Assembly: GCF_040802235.1 (NCBI RefSeq)
Contig: NC_133159.1
Location: 72,915,001 to 72,979,000, forward strand
DNA: 64,000 nucleotides
Direction of reading: 5' to 3'
DNA from: Manis javanica
Taxonomy: Eukaryota; Chordata; Mammalia; Pholidota; Manidae
Position 1 is the first letter of the stretch. Each line of letters starts with the position of its first letter. The notes beneath the pieces are model-generated. The model was not told where the DNA came from. It was given only the letters and a program-made list of their open reading frames with translations, and ran no database searches. This document shows positions 10,542 to 23,199 of this stretch, piece after piece. Made by a program: the position numbers and the translations under genes.

Positions 10542-12480
10542 TCTGACATATAATGAACTTTGAGGTCATCACTTCAATCCTCACAATAAAAAAAAAGCTG
10601 AATAACTAACAATCAACAATTCTTCTTAGGTCCATAAAAGAATTAAGGTCACACTACTACCTGCTGGCTCCAAAAAAGGGAAGACAGAAAAGTACAGATA
10701 ATCAAAGCTTGCCAAGAACAGAGGCCTGCCACTAAACCCAGTAGCAAGAGGAACACTTAAACTATAAATGATGAATTGCCAGAGGCTGAATGTGGCTGAA
10801 CTTGAGAGTTAAAAAAAAAAAAAAAAACAGGGGATTTTAGAGAAACCTTTATAGTTTCCTGAACTTTGCTTCCACACTTTCCTGAGGTTTTTTTCCCCAG
10901 TAGTTCTACCACATTCAGAGTGAGGAATGGTGGAGAATTCCTTCAGACATTTAACAGGGGGAGAGGGAAGAAGAATCATTTTTAAATATGTCCAGAATAT
11001 TCTGTTCTCCTTAATAAAAGACTATCCTCAAGGGAAACTATTTTACCAGAGCCTAACTGAGTTGGGTTTTGCAAAAACCTAACCAACTATGAGGAAGGTA
11101 AATACCCAATTTTACTCTCCCCTAGCCTTCCAGGTGGGCAGAATACCCAACTCCAACCCCAACTAGCCTTCCACACAGGAGAAGGGACATATAACTCCAG
11201 AGTGCTCCAGCATTCCTCTTTCATCAAACAAGAAAAAAAAATTATAAAACACTTGTGAAGTTCACAGCACAGGGGGAAAAGGAATCAAACCTAATTATAG
11301 CACTATAAGATGCTTACACACACATCCCTTACCACCATGTTAATAAAGCTGCTGTATATTAACAGGGGATTACAGATGAAAGAATGGGAAGCCTCAGACC
11401 CAATTTAAGAAGGAGACTCCAGGGAAATGCAATTACAACCAAGGACACAAAAACAAAAGACTCTAGAGGAAATTGTTCTTCTGATACCTAAAGCTACAGC
11501 AAACAGTAAACACACCCTAACTTCTTGACAGATCACAACATTCTCAGATTAAAGACCTATTTTACATCAGTTTCTTTTGCCCAATACATCACGTCTGGTC
11601 AAAAATTACAAGACATGCTGAAGGCAAAAAACATAGTCTGAATATATCTAAGAAAACTCAGAACCAGACTTAGATATGACAGAAATTTTGGAATTATCAA
11701 ATCAAGAATTTATAATAACTATCCTAAGGGTTCTAATATGAAAAAATTCGGCAACATGCCAAAACTGGTAGATAATATAAGCAGAGATATGGAAATCCTA
11801 AGAAGGAATCAAACCAAAATGCCAAAAATAAAAAAATACTGTAACAGAATTGAATAAAGCCTTTCTTGCTCAATAGTAGACTGCACACGGCTGAAAAACG
11901 AATGAGTAATTTTTAAATTTAGTAATAGAAATGTTCAAAATTGAAAAGCATAGAGAAAAAAGAATGAAAGGAACTCTAAGAACTGTGGAACAATTACAAA
12001 AGGTGTAACATGTATTCAATGGGAGTAGTAGGAAGAGACAGAGTAGAAAATAAATATTTCAATAACAACTGAGAATTTTTCAAAATTAATGACAGACACT
12101 AAGGACAGTTCCAGGAAGCCCAGAAAATAAGAAACACAATAAATACCCCCCCAAAAAAATCTATACCTAGGCATATCATGTTCAAACTGCTGAATATAAA
12201 GACAAATCTTGAAAGAAGTCAGAAATAAAAATTACCTTACTCAAAAAGGAACAAAGATAAAAGATTACATCAGACTTCTCTTCAGAAACCATGCAAGCAG
12301 GAAGACAGTGGAGTGACACAGTTAAAATGCTGAAAGCAAAAGCAGCAACCTAGAATTCTGTATCCAGCAAAATTATCCTTCAAAAGAGAAGGACAAATAT
12401 TTTCTCAGACAAACAAAAATTGAAGGAATGTTTTCCAATAGACCTACCTTGTAAGAAATATTAAATGAAATATTTTCTGA
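10542..12480 (+). repeat. Old L1 (L1M type): ORF2 remnant, then 5' region and ORF1 of another copy
   Basis: 10542-10600 resumes the split ORF2 relic. From about 10620 the text follows L1M 5'UTR and ORF1 order: 'gggaagcctcagaccc', 'tagaaattttggaattatca'-type text near 11680, 'ggtgtaacatgtattcaat', and the spacer 'ccagcaaaattatccttc' near 12364. An A-run lies at 10811-10828. All frames are broken. Confidence 0.7.
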
Positions 12481-12532
12481 TTGACAGGAGAAACAGATGA
12501 TAGAGTAGAAAGGCAAGGCAGAAACCCACTCC

Positions 12533-12553
12533 CACACACACACACACACACAC
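12533..12553. repeat. (CA)n microsatellite
   Basis: About ten CA units at the junction between two L1 segments. Confidence 0.95.
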
Positions 12554-12599
12554 CAAAGAAGCAACTACAGCAAATACAGCTAACCCTGAAAATGACCAG

Positions 12600-15500
12600 A
12601 AGACTGCAGAACAGACCACCTACACTTGGTGAAGAAGAGAAAACCACACAGAGAAGAATAAAGCAGCAGAGCCATGGTCAAGTGGAACACAAGCCCTTCC
12701 CCCATCATAGCCGAAAAGTGGGAGGAAGAGGAACAGAGCAGGGAGAGGATAGGCACTCAGGAACTCTACACACTTTGTTCAGGGAACACAAGTGCACATT
12801 GCATCAGGCTTTGGTGATTAATGGGGCTGGACATCAGGGAGAGTTGGAGCATTCTGGGAGGTTGAGATTCCTACCACTTGTAAAGGAGGGGTATGCTCTG
12901 CTGGTACCACTGAGACCCAACACAGAAGCAACAGTTTGAAAGATTTACTAGCAGTGGGAAAGATGCCAGAGGGCAAGGGTTGGATGGAGTTCTCTCTGCA
13001 GGAGAAAAGGCAGATGCATGATGCTTCTATAGTCCTCCCTCAGCCCAACTGGTCAGGTGCTTGGGGGAGGCCCAAATGCTTCATCTCTCTCACTGGCAGC
13101 TCAGCCCCAAGGCACTTCCTTATGTACTCACCTGTCTGCCCACCCACTTGGTCCAGAAGCATCAAACTTTGCTGTCTGACTCATGGAGGCAGGTTTTGCT
13201 GCCTGGCAAGCAGAGGAAGGCTTTCCCAGCTATCTTGGCCCTATTTCAGCCCAACTGGGGAGGTGTATGTGAGGGCAAGGTCCAAGTACACCTTCCTCCT
13301 TTTGGGCAGCTCATCCTGGTACTACACACCCTGACACCATGTGCATGCCTATGTCCAAAAACTGGTCATCTGCCACAAAGCCATGTGACAGCACTGCCCA
13401 AACCATTAGCCCAGCAGCTTTGTCATCACTGCAAGGCAGGCAGAGGGCAGCCCTGCCCATAACAATCCAGCAGAAGCCACTGCTCAAATCACAAAGAGCC
13501 AAATGAGGCAAACTGGCAGCCACAGAGGACTCAGATGGACCACTGCCAACAGACAGACAAGAAGGAGGCCCCACCCATTGCCCACCAACAACAACTGGGG
13601 TTCCACCACAAAGGAGAGCCAGGCACTGGACAGTAAAGAGTCTTGAGCTTCTGGACACCACAGAATGCCTTCTTCATAAGGCCATTACTCTCTACACAAG
13701 GAAACACAGCAAATCTATCTAAAAGAAATGAAGAAACACAGAAACCCTGACAAAATGAGGAGAGAGAGGAATATGTTACAAATAAAACCATAGGATAAGA
13801 CACCAGAAAGATAGCTAAATGACATGGATATCACCAATATTCTTGATAAAGATTGTAAAGTAACAATCATAAATATGCTCACTAATCTGTGGAAAGTACT
13901 GACAATCTCAGGGAGGACTTCAACAAAGAGACAGAAGAGGTGAAAAAGAGCCACTCAGAACTGAAGAATACAGTAATTGAAATGAAATACAGAATAGACA
14001 GAATGAATAATAGATTGCTGCAAGCAGAGGAGACAGTCAATTACATAGAAATTAGATAACAGGAAAACAATGGAGATGAGGAACAGAGAGAAAAAAGAGT
14101 AACTAGAAATGAAAAGATGCTGAGAACTGTGTTACACCTCCAAATAAAACAATAGTTGTATAACAGCAGGACCAGAAGGAGAAGCAAAAGACAAATGGGT
14201 AGAAAGTCTCTTTGAAGAAATAATTGCTGATACCTTCTCCAATTTGGAGAAGGAAATAGACACCCAGGTCCTGGAAGCACAGACAGCCCCTAACAAAAGG
14301 AACCCCAGGAAGACAATGCCAAGACATATGATAAAAATGACAAAAATTAAGATTAAGGAAAGGGTATTGAAAACAGCCAGAAAGAGAAAAAAGATTACTT
14401 ATCGGGGAAACCCCATCAGGCTATCAGCAGACTTCTCAACAGAAACTTTACAGGCCAGAGGAAGTGGCATGAAATATTTAATGTACTGAAACAGAAGGAC
14501 CTTCAACCAAGAATGATCTACCCAGTAAGATTATCATTCAAAATTGAGAGATTAAATACTTCCCAGATAAACAAAGGGGAATTTATCATCACTAAACCTG
14601 CATTACTGGATATGTTAAAGGTACTTCTGTAGATGGAAAAGTTCTTAAACCAAAATAATTTTCACCAGTGAAAATAAACCCACAGTAAATGTAGTAGACC
14701 ATTGAATTTCCATGCAAGTATGAAATTAAACCAAAACAAAACAATAAACAAAAGTAGTAAAACCAATTATACACAAAATCAGTGAAGGGATACACAAAAA
14801 AATGCAGACAATGACATCTTATACATAGTGTGGAGAAGAAAGAAGAAAAAAAGTACTTTTAGAATGTGTTTGAAATAGAGTGATTATTGACTTAGTAGAG
14901 ACTGTTATATAGTTAGAAAGCTATCCATGAACCTTATGGAAGCTACAAACCTAAAGTCTGTAACAAAAAATTTAAAAAGAGAAATCCAATTACAACACTA
15001 AGGAAAGTCATCAAACAATGGGAAGAGTATAAGAGAGTAAGAAAGGAACAACAAAAACAATCAGAAAACAATTAACAAAATGGCAATCAGTACATACCTA
15101 TCAATAATTACCTTAAATGTAAATGGACTGAATGCACCAATCAAAAGACATATGGTGGCAGAATGAATAAAGGAACAAGATCCATCTGTATGCTGCCTAC
15201 AAGAGACTAATTTCAGACCTAAAGACATACATAGAATTAAAATGAAGGGATGGAAAAAGATATGTCATACAACTAATAGGGAGAAAAAAGCAGGAGTACC
15301 AGTACTTATATGAGTCAAAATAGACTTTAAAACAAAGAAATAAAAGAGAGAAACATGGATTTAACTTAATAAAAAGGGATCAGTCCAATAAGAAGATATA
15401 ACAATTTTAAATATCTATGAAGCCAACATAGGAGCATCTAAGTATGTAAGACAAATATTAACATAATTAAAGAGGGAAAATGCCTAGAATTCATTCACAC

Positions 15501-18500
15501 TAGGGGACTTTAACACACCACTTACGTTAATTGACAGATCAACCAGATATAAATCAGATCAACCAGAAATAAGTTACATGAAGAAACCAAAAAAGCACAG
15601 GAACACACAGAGGCTAAGCAATATGCTTCTAAATAATCAATGGACCATTAAGTGACTCAAAACAGAAATCAAACAAAACATGGAGACAAATGAAAACAAA
15701 AATACAACAGCCCAAAATTGTGAGATGCCACAAAAGAAATTCTAAGAGGGAAGCACACAGCAATACAAGCCTACCTCAAGAAATAAGAACAATCCAAAAT
15801 AAACAGTCTAAACTCACAAATAAATAAACTAGAATAAGGAGAACAAATGAAAATCTGTTAGTAGAAGGAGGGACATAATAAAGATCAGAGCAGAAATAAA
15901 TAAGAGAATAATAAAGAATAGAAAAAAATCAATGAAACCAAGAGCTGTTTCTTTGAGAAGATAAACAAAATAGACAAACCCCTAGCCAGACTTTTGAAGA
16001 AAAAAGAGAGAGTACACAAACAAAATCAGAAACAAAAAAGGAGGAGTCAAAATGGATACTACAGAAATACAAAGATTAGAGAATCCTATGGAAAAACTAT
16101 ATATCAATAAATTAGACAAACTAGAACAAATAGGCAAATTCCTAGAAAAATACAACCTTCCAAGATTGACCCAGGAAGAAACAGAGAATCTGAACAGACC
16201 AATTACCAGCAATGAAATTGAATTGGTAATCAAAAAACTCCCAACAAACAATAAGTCCAGGACCATGTAGCTTTACAGCTGAATTCTACCAAACATTTAA
16301 AAAGCTCATACACATTTTTCTTAAAGTATTCCAAGAAGTAGAAGAGGAGAGAATACTTCCAAACTCATTCTACGAGGCCAGCATCACTCTAATATGAAAA
16401 CCAGGCAAAGACACCACAAAAAAAGAAAATTACAGATCTATATCCCTGATTAACATAAATGCAAAAATCCTCAACAAAATATTAGCAAAGCTTATTCAAA
16501 AATACATCAAAAAGATCATCCATCAAGACCAAGTGGGATATATTCCAGGGATGCAAAGACTGTATAATATTTGTAAATCAATCAGTGTGATAAGCCACAT
16601 TAACAAAAAGAAAGATAAAAACCATGTGATCATCTCAATAGATGCTGAAAAAGCATTTGATAAAATTCAACATCCATTCATGATAAAAACTCTCAACAAA
16701 ATGGTTATAAAGGGAGGTTCATACCTCAACATAATAAAGGCCATATATGACAACTCACAGTTAACATCATACTTTAATGGCAAAAAGCTAAAAGCTTTTC
16801 CTCTAAGGTCAGAAATAGGACAAGGATATCCACTCTCACCACTTTTATTTAACATAGTACTGGAGGTCATAGTCACAGCAATCAGACATGATAAAGAGAT
16901 AAAAGGCATCCAAATTGTTAAGGAAGGATTTAAATTCTCACTCTTTGCAGATGACATGATATTACATATAGAAAACCCTTTAGAGAAACCACCAAAAAAC
17001 TATTAGAACTAGTAACTGGATTCAGCAAAGTTGCAGAATACAAAATTAATACGCAGAAATCATTGTGTTCCTATATACTAACAACAAACTAGCAGAAAGA
17101 GAAATCAGGAAAACAATTCCATTTACAATTGCATCAAAAAGAATGAAATACCTTTTTTGAGTACATAAGAGGTATGTACCCTTAAAACTATAAGAAACAG
17201 ATTAGAGAAATTAAACAAGACACAAATAAATGGAAATCTATTCCATGCTCACGGATAGGAAGAATTAATGTTGTCAAAATGGCCAACCTGCAAAAGCAAT
17301 TTACAGATTCAATGCAACCCCTATCAAAATACCAATGGCATTTTTCAATGAGCTAAACCAAATAATCCTAAAATTCATATGGAACCACAAAAGACCCTGA
17401 ATAGCCAAAGACATCCTGAGAAAGAATAATAAACCTGGGGGTATTAGTGCCCTGACTTTAAGCTATACTACAAAGCTACAGTAATGAAAACAGTATGGTA
17501 CCAACACAAGAATAGATGCAAGAATCAATGAAACAGAATAGAAAGCCCAGATATTAACATTAACCCATGCCCATATAGTCAATTAATATAGGATAAAGAA
17601 GCCATAAATATACAATGGGGAAAACAAACTCTTTTCAATAACTGGTGTTGGGAGAACTGGACAAATACATACAAGAGAATGAATGGATTATTGTCTAACT
17701 CTATACACAAAAGTAAATTTGAAATGGATAAAGACCTAAATGTAAGACATGAAACTATAACACTCTTAGAAGAAAACATAGGCAAAAGTCTCTTGAATAT
17801 GAGCATGAGCAGTTTTTTCTTGGACACATCTCCTTGGGCAAGGGAAACAAAATAAAATAAAAAATGAACAAGTGGGACTATATCAAACTAAAAAGCTTCT
17901 GTACAGCAAAGGACAACATCAATAAAACAAAAAGGCAACCTGCAGTATGGGAGAACATATTCCTAAATGATTACGTAATAAGGGGGTTAACATCCAAAAT
18001 ATACAAAGAACTCATACACCTCAACACCAAAAAAACAACAACCTGATTAAAAAATGGGCAGAGGACCTGAACAGACATTTTTCCAAAGAAATATAGATGG
18101 GCAACAGGCACATGAAAAGATATTCCACCACTGGTAATTTTCAGGGAAATGCAGATCAAAACCACAATGAGGTGTCACCTCATATCAGTTAGAATGGCCA
18201 CTATTCAAAAGACAAGAAATAACAAGTGTTGGTGAGGATGTGGAGAAAAGGCAATTTTCTTACACTGTTATTGGGAATGTGAATGGTGAAGCCACTGTGG
18301 AAAACAGTATGGAGGTTTCTGAAAAAAACAAAAAATAGAAGTACCATATGACCCAGTAATTCCACTCCTAGGAATTTACCTGAAGAAAACAAAATCCCTG
18401 ATTTGAACAGATAGATACACCCTTATGTTACTGCCACATTATTTACAATAGCCAAGATAAGGGAGCAATCAAAATGTTCATCAATAGATGAATGGATAAA

Positions 18501-19005
18501 GAAGAGGTGGTACATATACACAATGGAATATTATTCATCCATAAAGAAAAGAAATCCTGACATTTGCAACAACATGGATGGATCTAAAGGGTGTTCTAAG
18601 TGAAATAAGCCAGGTAGAGAAGGACAAATACCATATGATTTCACTTATCTGTGCAATCTAAAAACAAAACAAAACAAAAATGAACAAAATGCAAGTAGAC
18701 TCATAGACAATGAGAAGTAACTGGTGGTTACCATGTGTGAGAGGTTGGGATGAGAGGGTGGGGAGTGTGTAGAGGATAAAAGGGCACACAAATTGTCAAT
18801 CATAATATAAGCTGGTTACAGAAATGGTTACAGCATGGACAATACAGCCAATGGTTCTGTAACATCTTCTTATGTTGACAGATAGTAACAACACTAGTGG
18901 AGGTGAGGATATAACAATATGGGTAACCGTTGAACATCACTGTGTTGTATACTTGAAACCGATATAAGAGTGTATATCAGCTATACTTCAATAAAAAAGA
19001 AAGAA
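12600..19005 (+). mobile_element. L1 retrotransposon, near full length, inactive
   Basis: A GC-richer 5' region (about 12650-13690) resembles the 5' region of the L1 at 21.7 kb. A degraded ORF1 region follows at about 13690-14490, and the ORF2 start (ATG at 15080, MAISTYLSIITLNVNGLNAP) is stopped within 30 codons by TGA. Reverse transcriptase is open over 16533-17006 with catalytic FADD at 16944-16955. The C-terminal region runs to about 18660, then a 3' UTR ends in an A-rich tail near 19000. Multiple stops and frameshifts make it non-autonomous now. Confidence 0.85.
16533..17006 (+). pseudogene. L1 ORF2 reverse-transcriptase fragment
   Basis: 157 open codons spanning RT motifs: [31 protein letters not shown] (first catalytic Asp), [16 protein letters not shown] and LFADDMIL (the Asp pair). 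It is part of the L1 at 12.6-19.0 kb, with disabling mutations on both sides. Not a host gene. Confidence 0.9.
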
Positions 19006-19107
19006 AAACATAATTTGTGGTAGCCATCCTTTAAGATTGACCCTCAGTGGTTCTTGCCTCCTGGTATATACATGGCATTATTTTCAGATCCAATAAAAAA
19101 AGGGGGG

Positions 19108-19985
19108 AATAAAATAAAGAAACAACTCAACAAAAAAAAAATTTGGCAAAGGACATAACTTGCACTTTACAGAGAAGAAAATTTAAAAAACCAACCATAT
19201 TAGAAAAAGAATCTCAATATCAAATATAACCAGAGAAATGCAGATTAAAAGAAACATGAAGATACTATTTCCACCCAATAATAATATCTATAAAGTTTTG
19301 TTGAAAATGGGAGGAAAAAATACCTTCTGCTGAAGGCAATTTGGTTGTATTTTGTAAAATAAAAAATAAGCACACACTTATAGGTAGACCCCTAGAGAAA
19401 CTCTTATATTTGCATTTCAGGATATGTTCACTACAGCATGGTTTTTTAGAGTGAAAACAGTAAATAATTTAAGTATCCAACAGAAGGAGACCAGACAAAT
19501 AAAATATGATGTATTCATGATATCAGCCTATGCAACAGCTAAAAGAAATAGATTATATCTGTCTCTCATCTATATTAAACAGATTTCAAATATAAAATAT
19601 CAAGTAAGGAAAATTACAGAATGATAGGTACAGTACAATATCATGTACATAATTTAAAACCCACACAAAATATACCATATTTGCTTGTAAACATATATAG
19701 TAATCAAAAGTATTTTTAAAATTGTCAGGGCAAGAAGACACATTAAACTCTTCATAGAGGAAGCTTCAGTGGGGCTAAAAAGGTAAACAGGACAGGGGGT
19801 GTCTTTAGTTTCTTAGGGTGTAAGCTTAAGCAGTAATATTTTATCCCTTTAAAAACCTGTGCCATGACAAAAAATTAGCAATGGTTAATCCTATATCAGA
19901 AGCATAAGAGTGTTCTTAGACTATTCTTTGTATTTTCCTGAATTTTAAATATTTATTAAAGTATAAAATAAAAATCTATTTCACT
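19108..19985 (+). repeat. Older L1 3'-end fragment
   Basis: Begins in ORF2 C-terminal text ('aaagaaacaactcaacaaaa', 'ggcaaaggacataac'), continues through a diverged 3' UTR and ends in A/T-rich sequence near 19980. Confidence 0.6.
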
Positions 19986-21664
19986 CCACCCCATTAAATA
20001 AATTTATAAATATTTCCAAAGTAAAAACTTCAATTGGGACAATACTTTGTGTTCCCACATATCTATATGTATCTTGCTTTGGATACATACAAAGGCATAT
20101 TTAAAGTAAAAATGGGGGAAATATTCTACAACGTGACACTAACCAAAATTCATGTATGCTGACTTTGGCAGGCTATGGAAACTGAGGATGCTTGAGTAAA
20201 CTATGACAGTTTGAGTTACGCTTTTAGCAGTATTCATCTTTCAGGCTTGTATAAGGGAGACTGAAATGGAGAGATGATTTTTGGAAGCTATTAAAAGACT
20301 CTAAGCAAGAAGTCAAAGTCATTATTAGTAAATTAGTATCAGTATTAGTAAATAGTAAGTAGTAACAAACATGAAAAGATGATAGTGAATCTTATTTCTC
20401 TCTCTACCCTCTTTATACCATACCCAAGCACCAAAGGTACTTGAAAAATGTTGTCTGAGTACAAGATATATGATCTTAATTCTTAGCTCCTCAATGGAAA
20501 TATTCTCAATAAATTTTGAAAGTAATCTTTGTCATGGAAACTGTCCATAGATAAGTTTTAAGTTCATTCAGGTATGAACTTGACATTGCTCTTATGTATC
20601 TTGATCTACTACCATGATCAAAATACAGGTTTTACCCATAGTATCCACAAAATGAACATCTGTTATTCTCAGATGAAGACATTTATAAGAAAAATAGTAA
20701 AAGCTATGATTTATTGAACTATAACTTATTACATGCCAGTCACTGTGGTAGGCACTTTCCATATATTTTCCTATCTAGCCTTTCCTCCACACACTGTAAG
20801 GTAGACATTATACTATATCCACACTTAACTGATAGGAGAACTAAGGCTCAGAGACGTGAAATAATTTGCCTAAGATGAGACTAAAGCTAGTAAATGGTGA
20901 TGATGAGATACAAACCAAGGACTGCCTGATTCAAAATCTATGCTCATTTTACTGTGCCTCATCTCTGCCACTAAAAACATCATTTATTTTGTTGTCACAT
21001 AAACAAAATCCTGAGCTCCAGGTGGCAATGAATGTTGACAACTCCCACATTACTAAAATATCTTTATTTTTTATAAATAAATATTTATTTTTATAAATAC
21101 ATAATTATATGTTATGCTGCCTCTATAAGAGTTTTTGACAACAGTTACTTAAACACTTTAAACTCAAGAAATGGGGCAGTAACACTACCTCACAGAATTG
21201 TTTTTTTAATCAGGATACTGTCCTAATTTATCAATTAATTAAGATTAAGGTATTAGGCATTTAGTGAAATGTCTGACATGTAGTTAGTGCTAAATAAACA
21301 TCAGCAATTATTATCTTATTATCATATATTATAAATATTTTATTATTTAGAGAGTTTAGTTCATTGGTTAAGAACCCCAAATCTCTGCAACCATCTATAT
21401 AGCACATGAGAACTATATCCTAAGTATTGAATATACAATCATGGAGCATCCACAGTCTCATTTTCAAAGGTACCTACAAAAACATCTCTCTTCATTAAAA
21501 TATGGGAATCGCCTAACAGCTCAACTGAACACTGGAATCGCACAGTACTTTTCAGCAATTAATTTTTTAGGTTAGCCTGACATCTAGTGGAATGACTGTC
21601 ACCATCCCAAAGATTTAAAATACACGGTTCAAAAAAAAAAAATCTTAGTAACATTCCAGTAAAT
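19986..21664. other. Intergenic, mostly unassigned, with a MIR
   Basis: AT-rich sequence. A well-preserved reverse MIR lies at about 20695-20925. No gene seen. Confidence 0.6.
20695..20925 (-). repeat. MIR SINE
   Basis: Long match to the reverse MIR consensus: 'cactgtggtaggcact', 'ctaaggctcagagacgtg', 'aatttgcctaagatgaga', 'ctagtaaatggtgatga'. Confidence 0.8.
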
Positions 21665-21678
21665 AAAGAACAATATCT
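21665..21678. repeat. Left target-site duplication of deleted L1
   Basis: AAAGAACAATATCT, repeated at 23186-23199. Confidence 0.88.
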
Positions 21679-23185
21679 GAAAAGGGAGATTAAAGATGGC
21701 GGTGTGAGAGGTGAGACAGAGAACTTCTCCCAAAACCACATATAAAACGAAAATATAGTTAATAAAACTAATCCTAAAAAAGCAACAGGAAAGAATGCTG
21801 CGCCAGACTGCATACTCCTGGAGAACAGAGCAGATCTCATGAAAAAAGGTAATATACACCAAAGCCTTGATCCAGCAGGACCCAAGCCCTTCTCCGACCC
21901 CCGCTCATGGGTGGGAGGAAGAAACAGAGTGGGGAGGGATTGGAAGCCTAGGACTGCTGAACACCCAGCCCTGGAGATCTGCTTTGGGAGCACAAACCTA
22001 CATTGCATGGTGCTCTGGAGATTAGTGGGGTTGGAAAGCTAAGATAGGCAGAATACTTTGAGACACTGAGATTCCAGCCATTTGTGGAAAACAGGGATCC
22101 ACATCCAGCTGCACTGAGACAAAGGAAAGGTGGGTGATCTGAGAGACTTCCTAGCACTGCAAGGGCTGCTGAAAGGGCGGGGATTGCATGGAGTTTGCTG
22201 CTCGGATGAAGTGATTAGGTGGACAAGGTTGGGGGTGATCTGCCCAGAAGGTGGGAACATTCAGGAGCTTCAGGCACTCCATTCCCCTGGCTGGTTACTC
22301 AGCTCCAAGGCCCCCCAACTGTGATACACAGCCTGCTGTGCCTTCCTCCTGGCCTGCCAGCACCAGCTCACAAACCGGCAGTCCCAGTGCTGGTGTCAGG
22401 CCAGCCAGAGGGAGGCCATGCCTGTGGCAGCACAAACACAAAGCACAGAGGGTTACACGTGTGTGCTCAGCCCACTGGTTTTGACAGTGGAGACAGGCGC
22501 TGCAGCTGAGTAGCTCATTCCTCCCCCAAGGCACCAAAGCCACTCCCCTGTGACCCCTGACATCACTCCAGGGTCTGAGGAGATCCACAGACTAGAGCTT
22601 CTGGGCGCTAGAGAGAGTGACATACAAAGACAAAACATCAAAGCAACCTGGTTCAAACCAAAAATCTCACAAACACCAGAAAAAGGCTGAAGTGAAACAG
22701 AACTCACAATGGAATACTATTCAGCCATAAGAAAAAAACAAATCCTACCTTTTGCAACAACATGGATGGAGCTAGAGGGTATTAAGCTCAGTGAAATAAG
22801 TCAGGCAGAGAAAGACAAATATCAAATGATTTCCCTCATTTGTGGAGAATAACAATGAAGCAAAACCAAAGGAACAAAACAGCAGCAGACTCACAGACTC
22901 CAAGAAGGGACCAAAGGGGAGGAGGTGGGGGAGGGTCTGTGGGGAGGGAGGAAGAAAGAGATTGTGGGGTGTCATGATTGATGCACATGGTGTGTGGGGG
23001 GTCATGCGGAAGACAGTGCAGCTCAGAGAAGACAAATAGGGACTCTGTGGCATCTTGTTCGGTGATGGACAGTGACTACAATGGTGTATGGGGGGGATTT
23101 GATAATACGGATTAATGTAATAATCACATTGTTTTTCTTGTGAAACCATCATAAGAGTGTATATGAATAATACCTTAACAAAAAA
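21679..23185 (+). mobile_element. Internally deleted L1 (1.5 kb), 5' end joined to ORF2 3' end
   Basis: Starts with an L1-like 5' end ('aagatggcggtgtgagag'), followed by about 1 kb of GC-rich 5'-region sequence related to that of the 12.6-kb L1. Near 22703-22707 it passes directly into the last part of ORF2 ('caatggaatactattcag'), then a G-rich 3' UTR and poly(A). The 14-bp target duplication encloses the whole, so it moved in this shortened form or was deleted after insertion. It lacks ORF1, endonuclease and RT. Confidence 0.87.
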
Positions 23186-23199
23186 AAAGAACAATATCT
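23186..23199. repeat. Right target-site duplication of deleted L1
   Basis: Exact repeat of 21665-21678, directly after the poly(A). Confidence 0.88.

Noticed and set aside
12481-13462. Overlapping 130-150-codon ORFs on the + strand
   Set aside because: They lie in the GC-richer 5' region of an L1 and include a CA repeat; no recognisable protein.
21559-22707. Several ORFs of 65-150 codons on both strands
   Set aside because: All fall within or at the edge of the internally deleted L1's 5' region; no protein similarity recognised.
22690-22720. Splicing as the cause of the internal L1 deletion
   Set aside because: The 3' side of the junction is not preceded by an AG acceptor in related L1 sequence ('tatacacaatgg'). 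Deletion or template switching with 2-3 bases of microhomology fits better.
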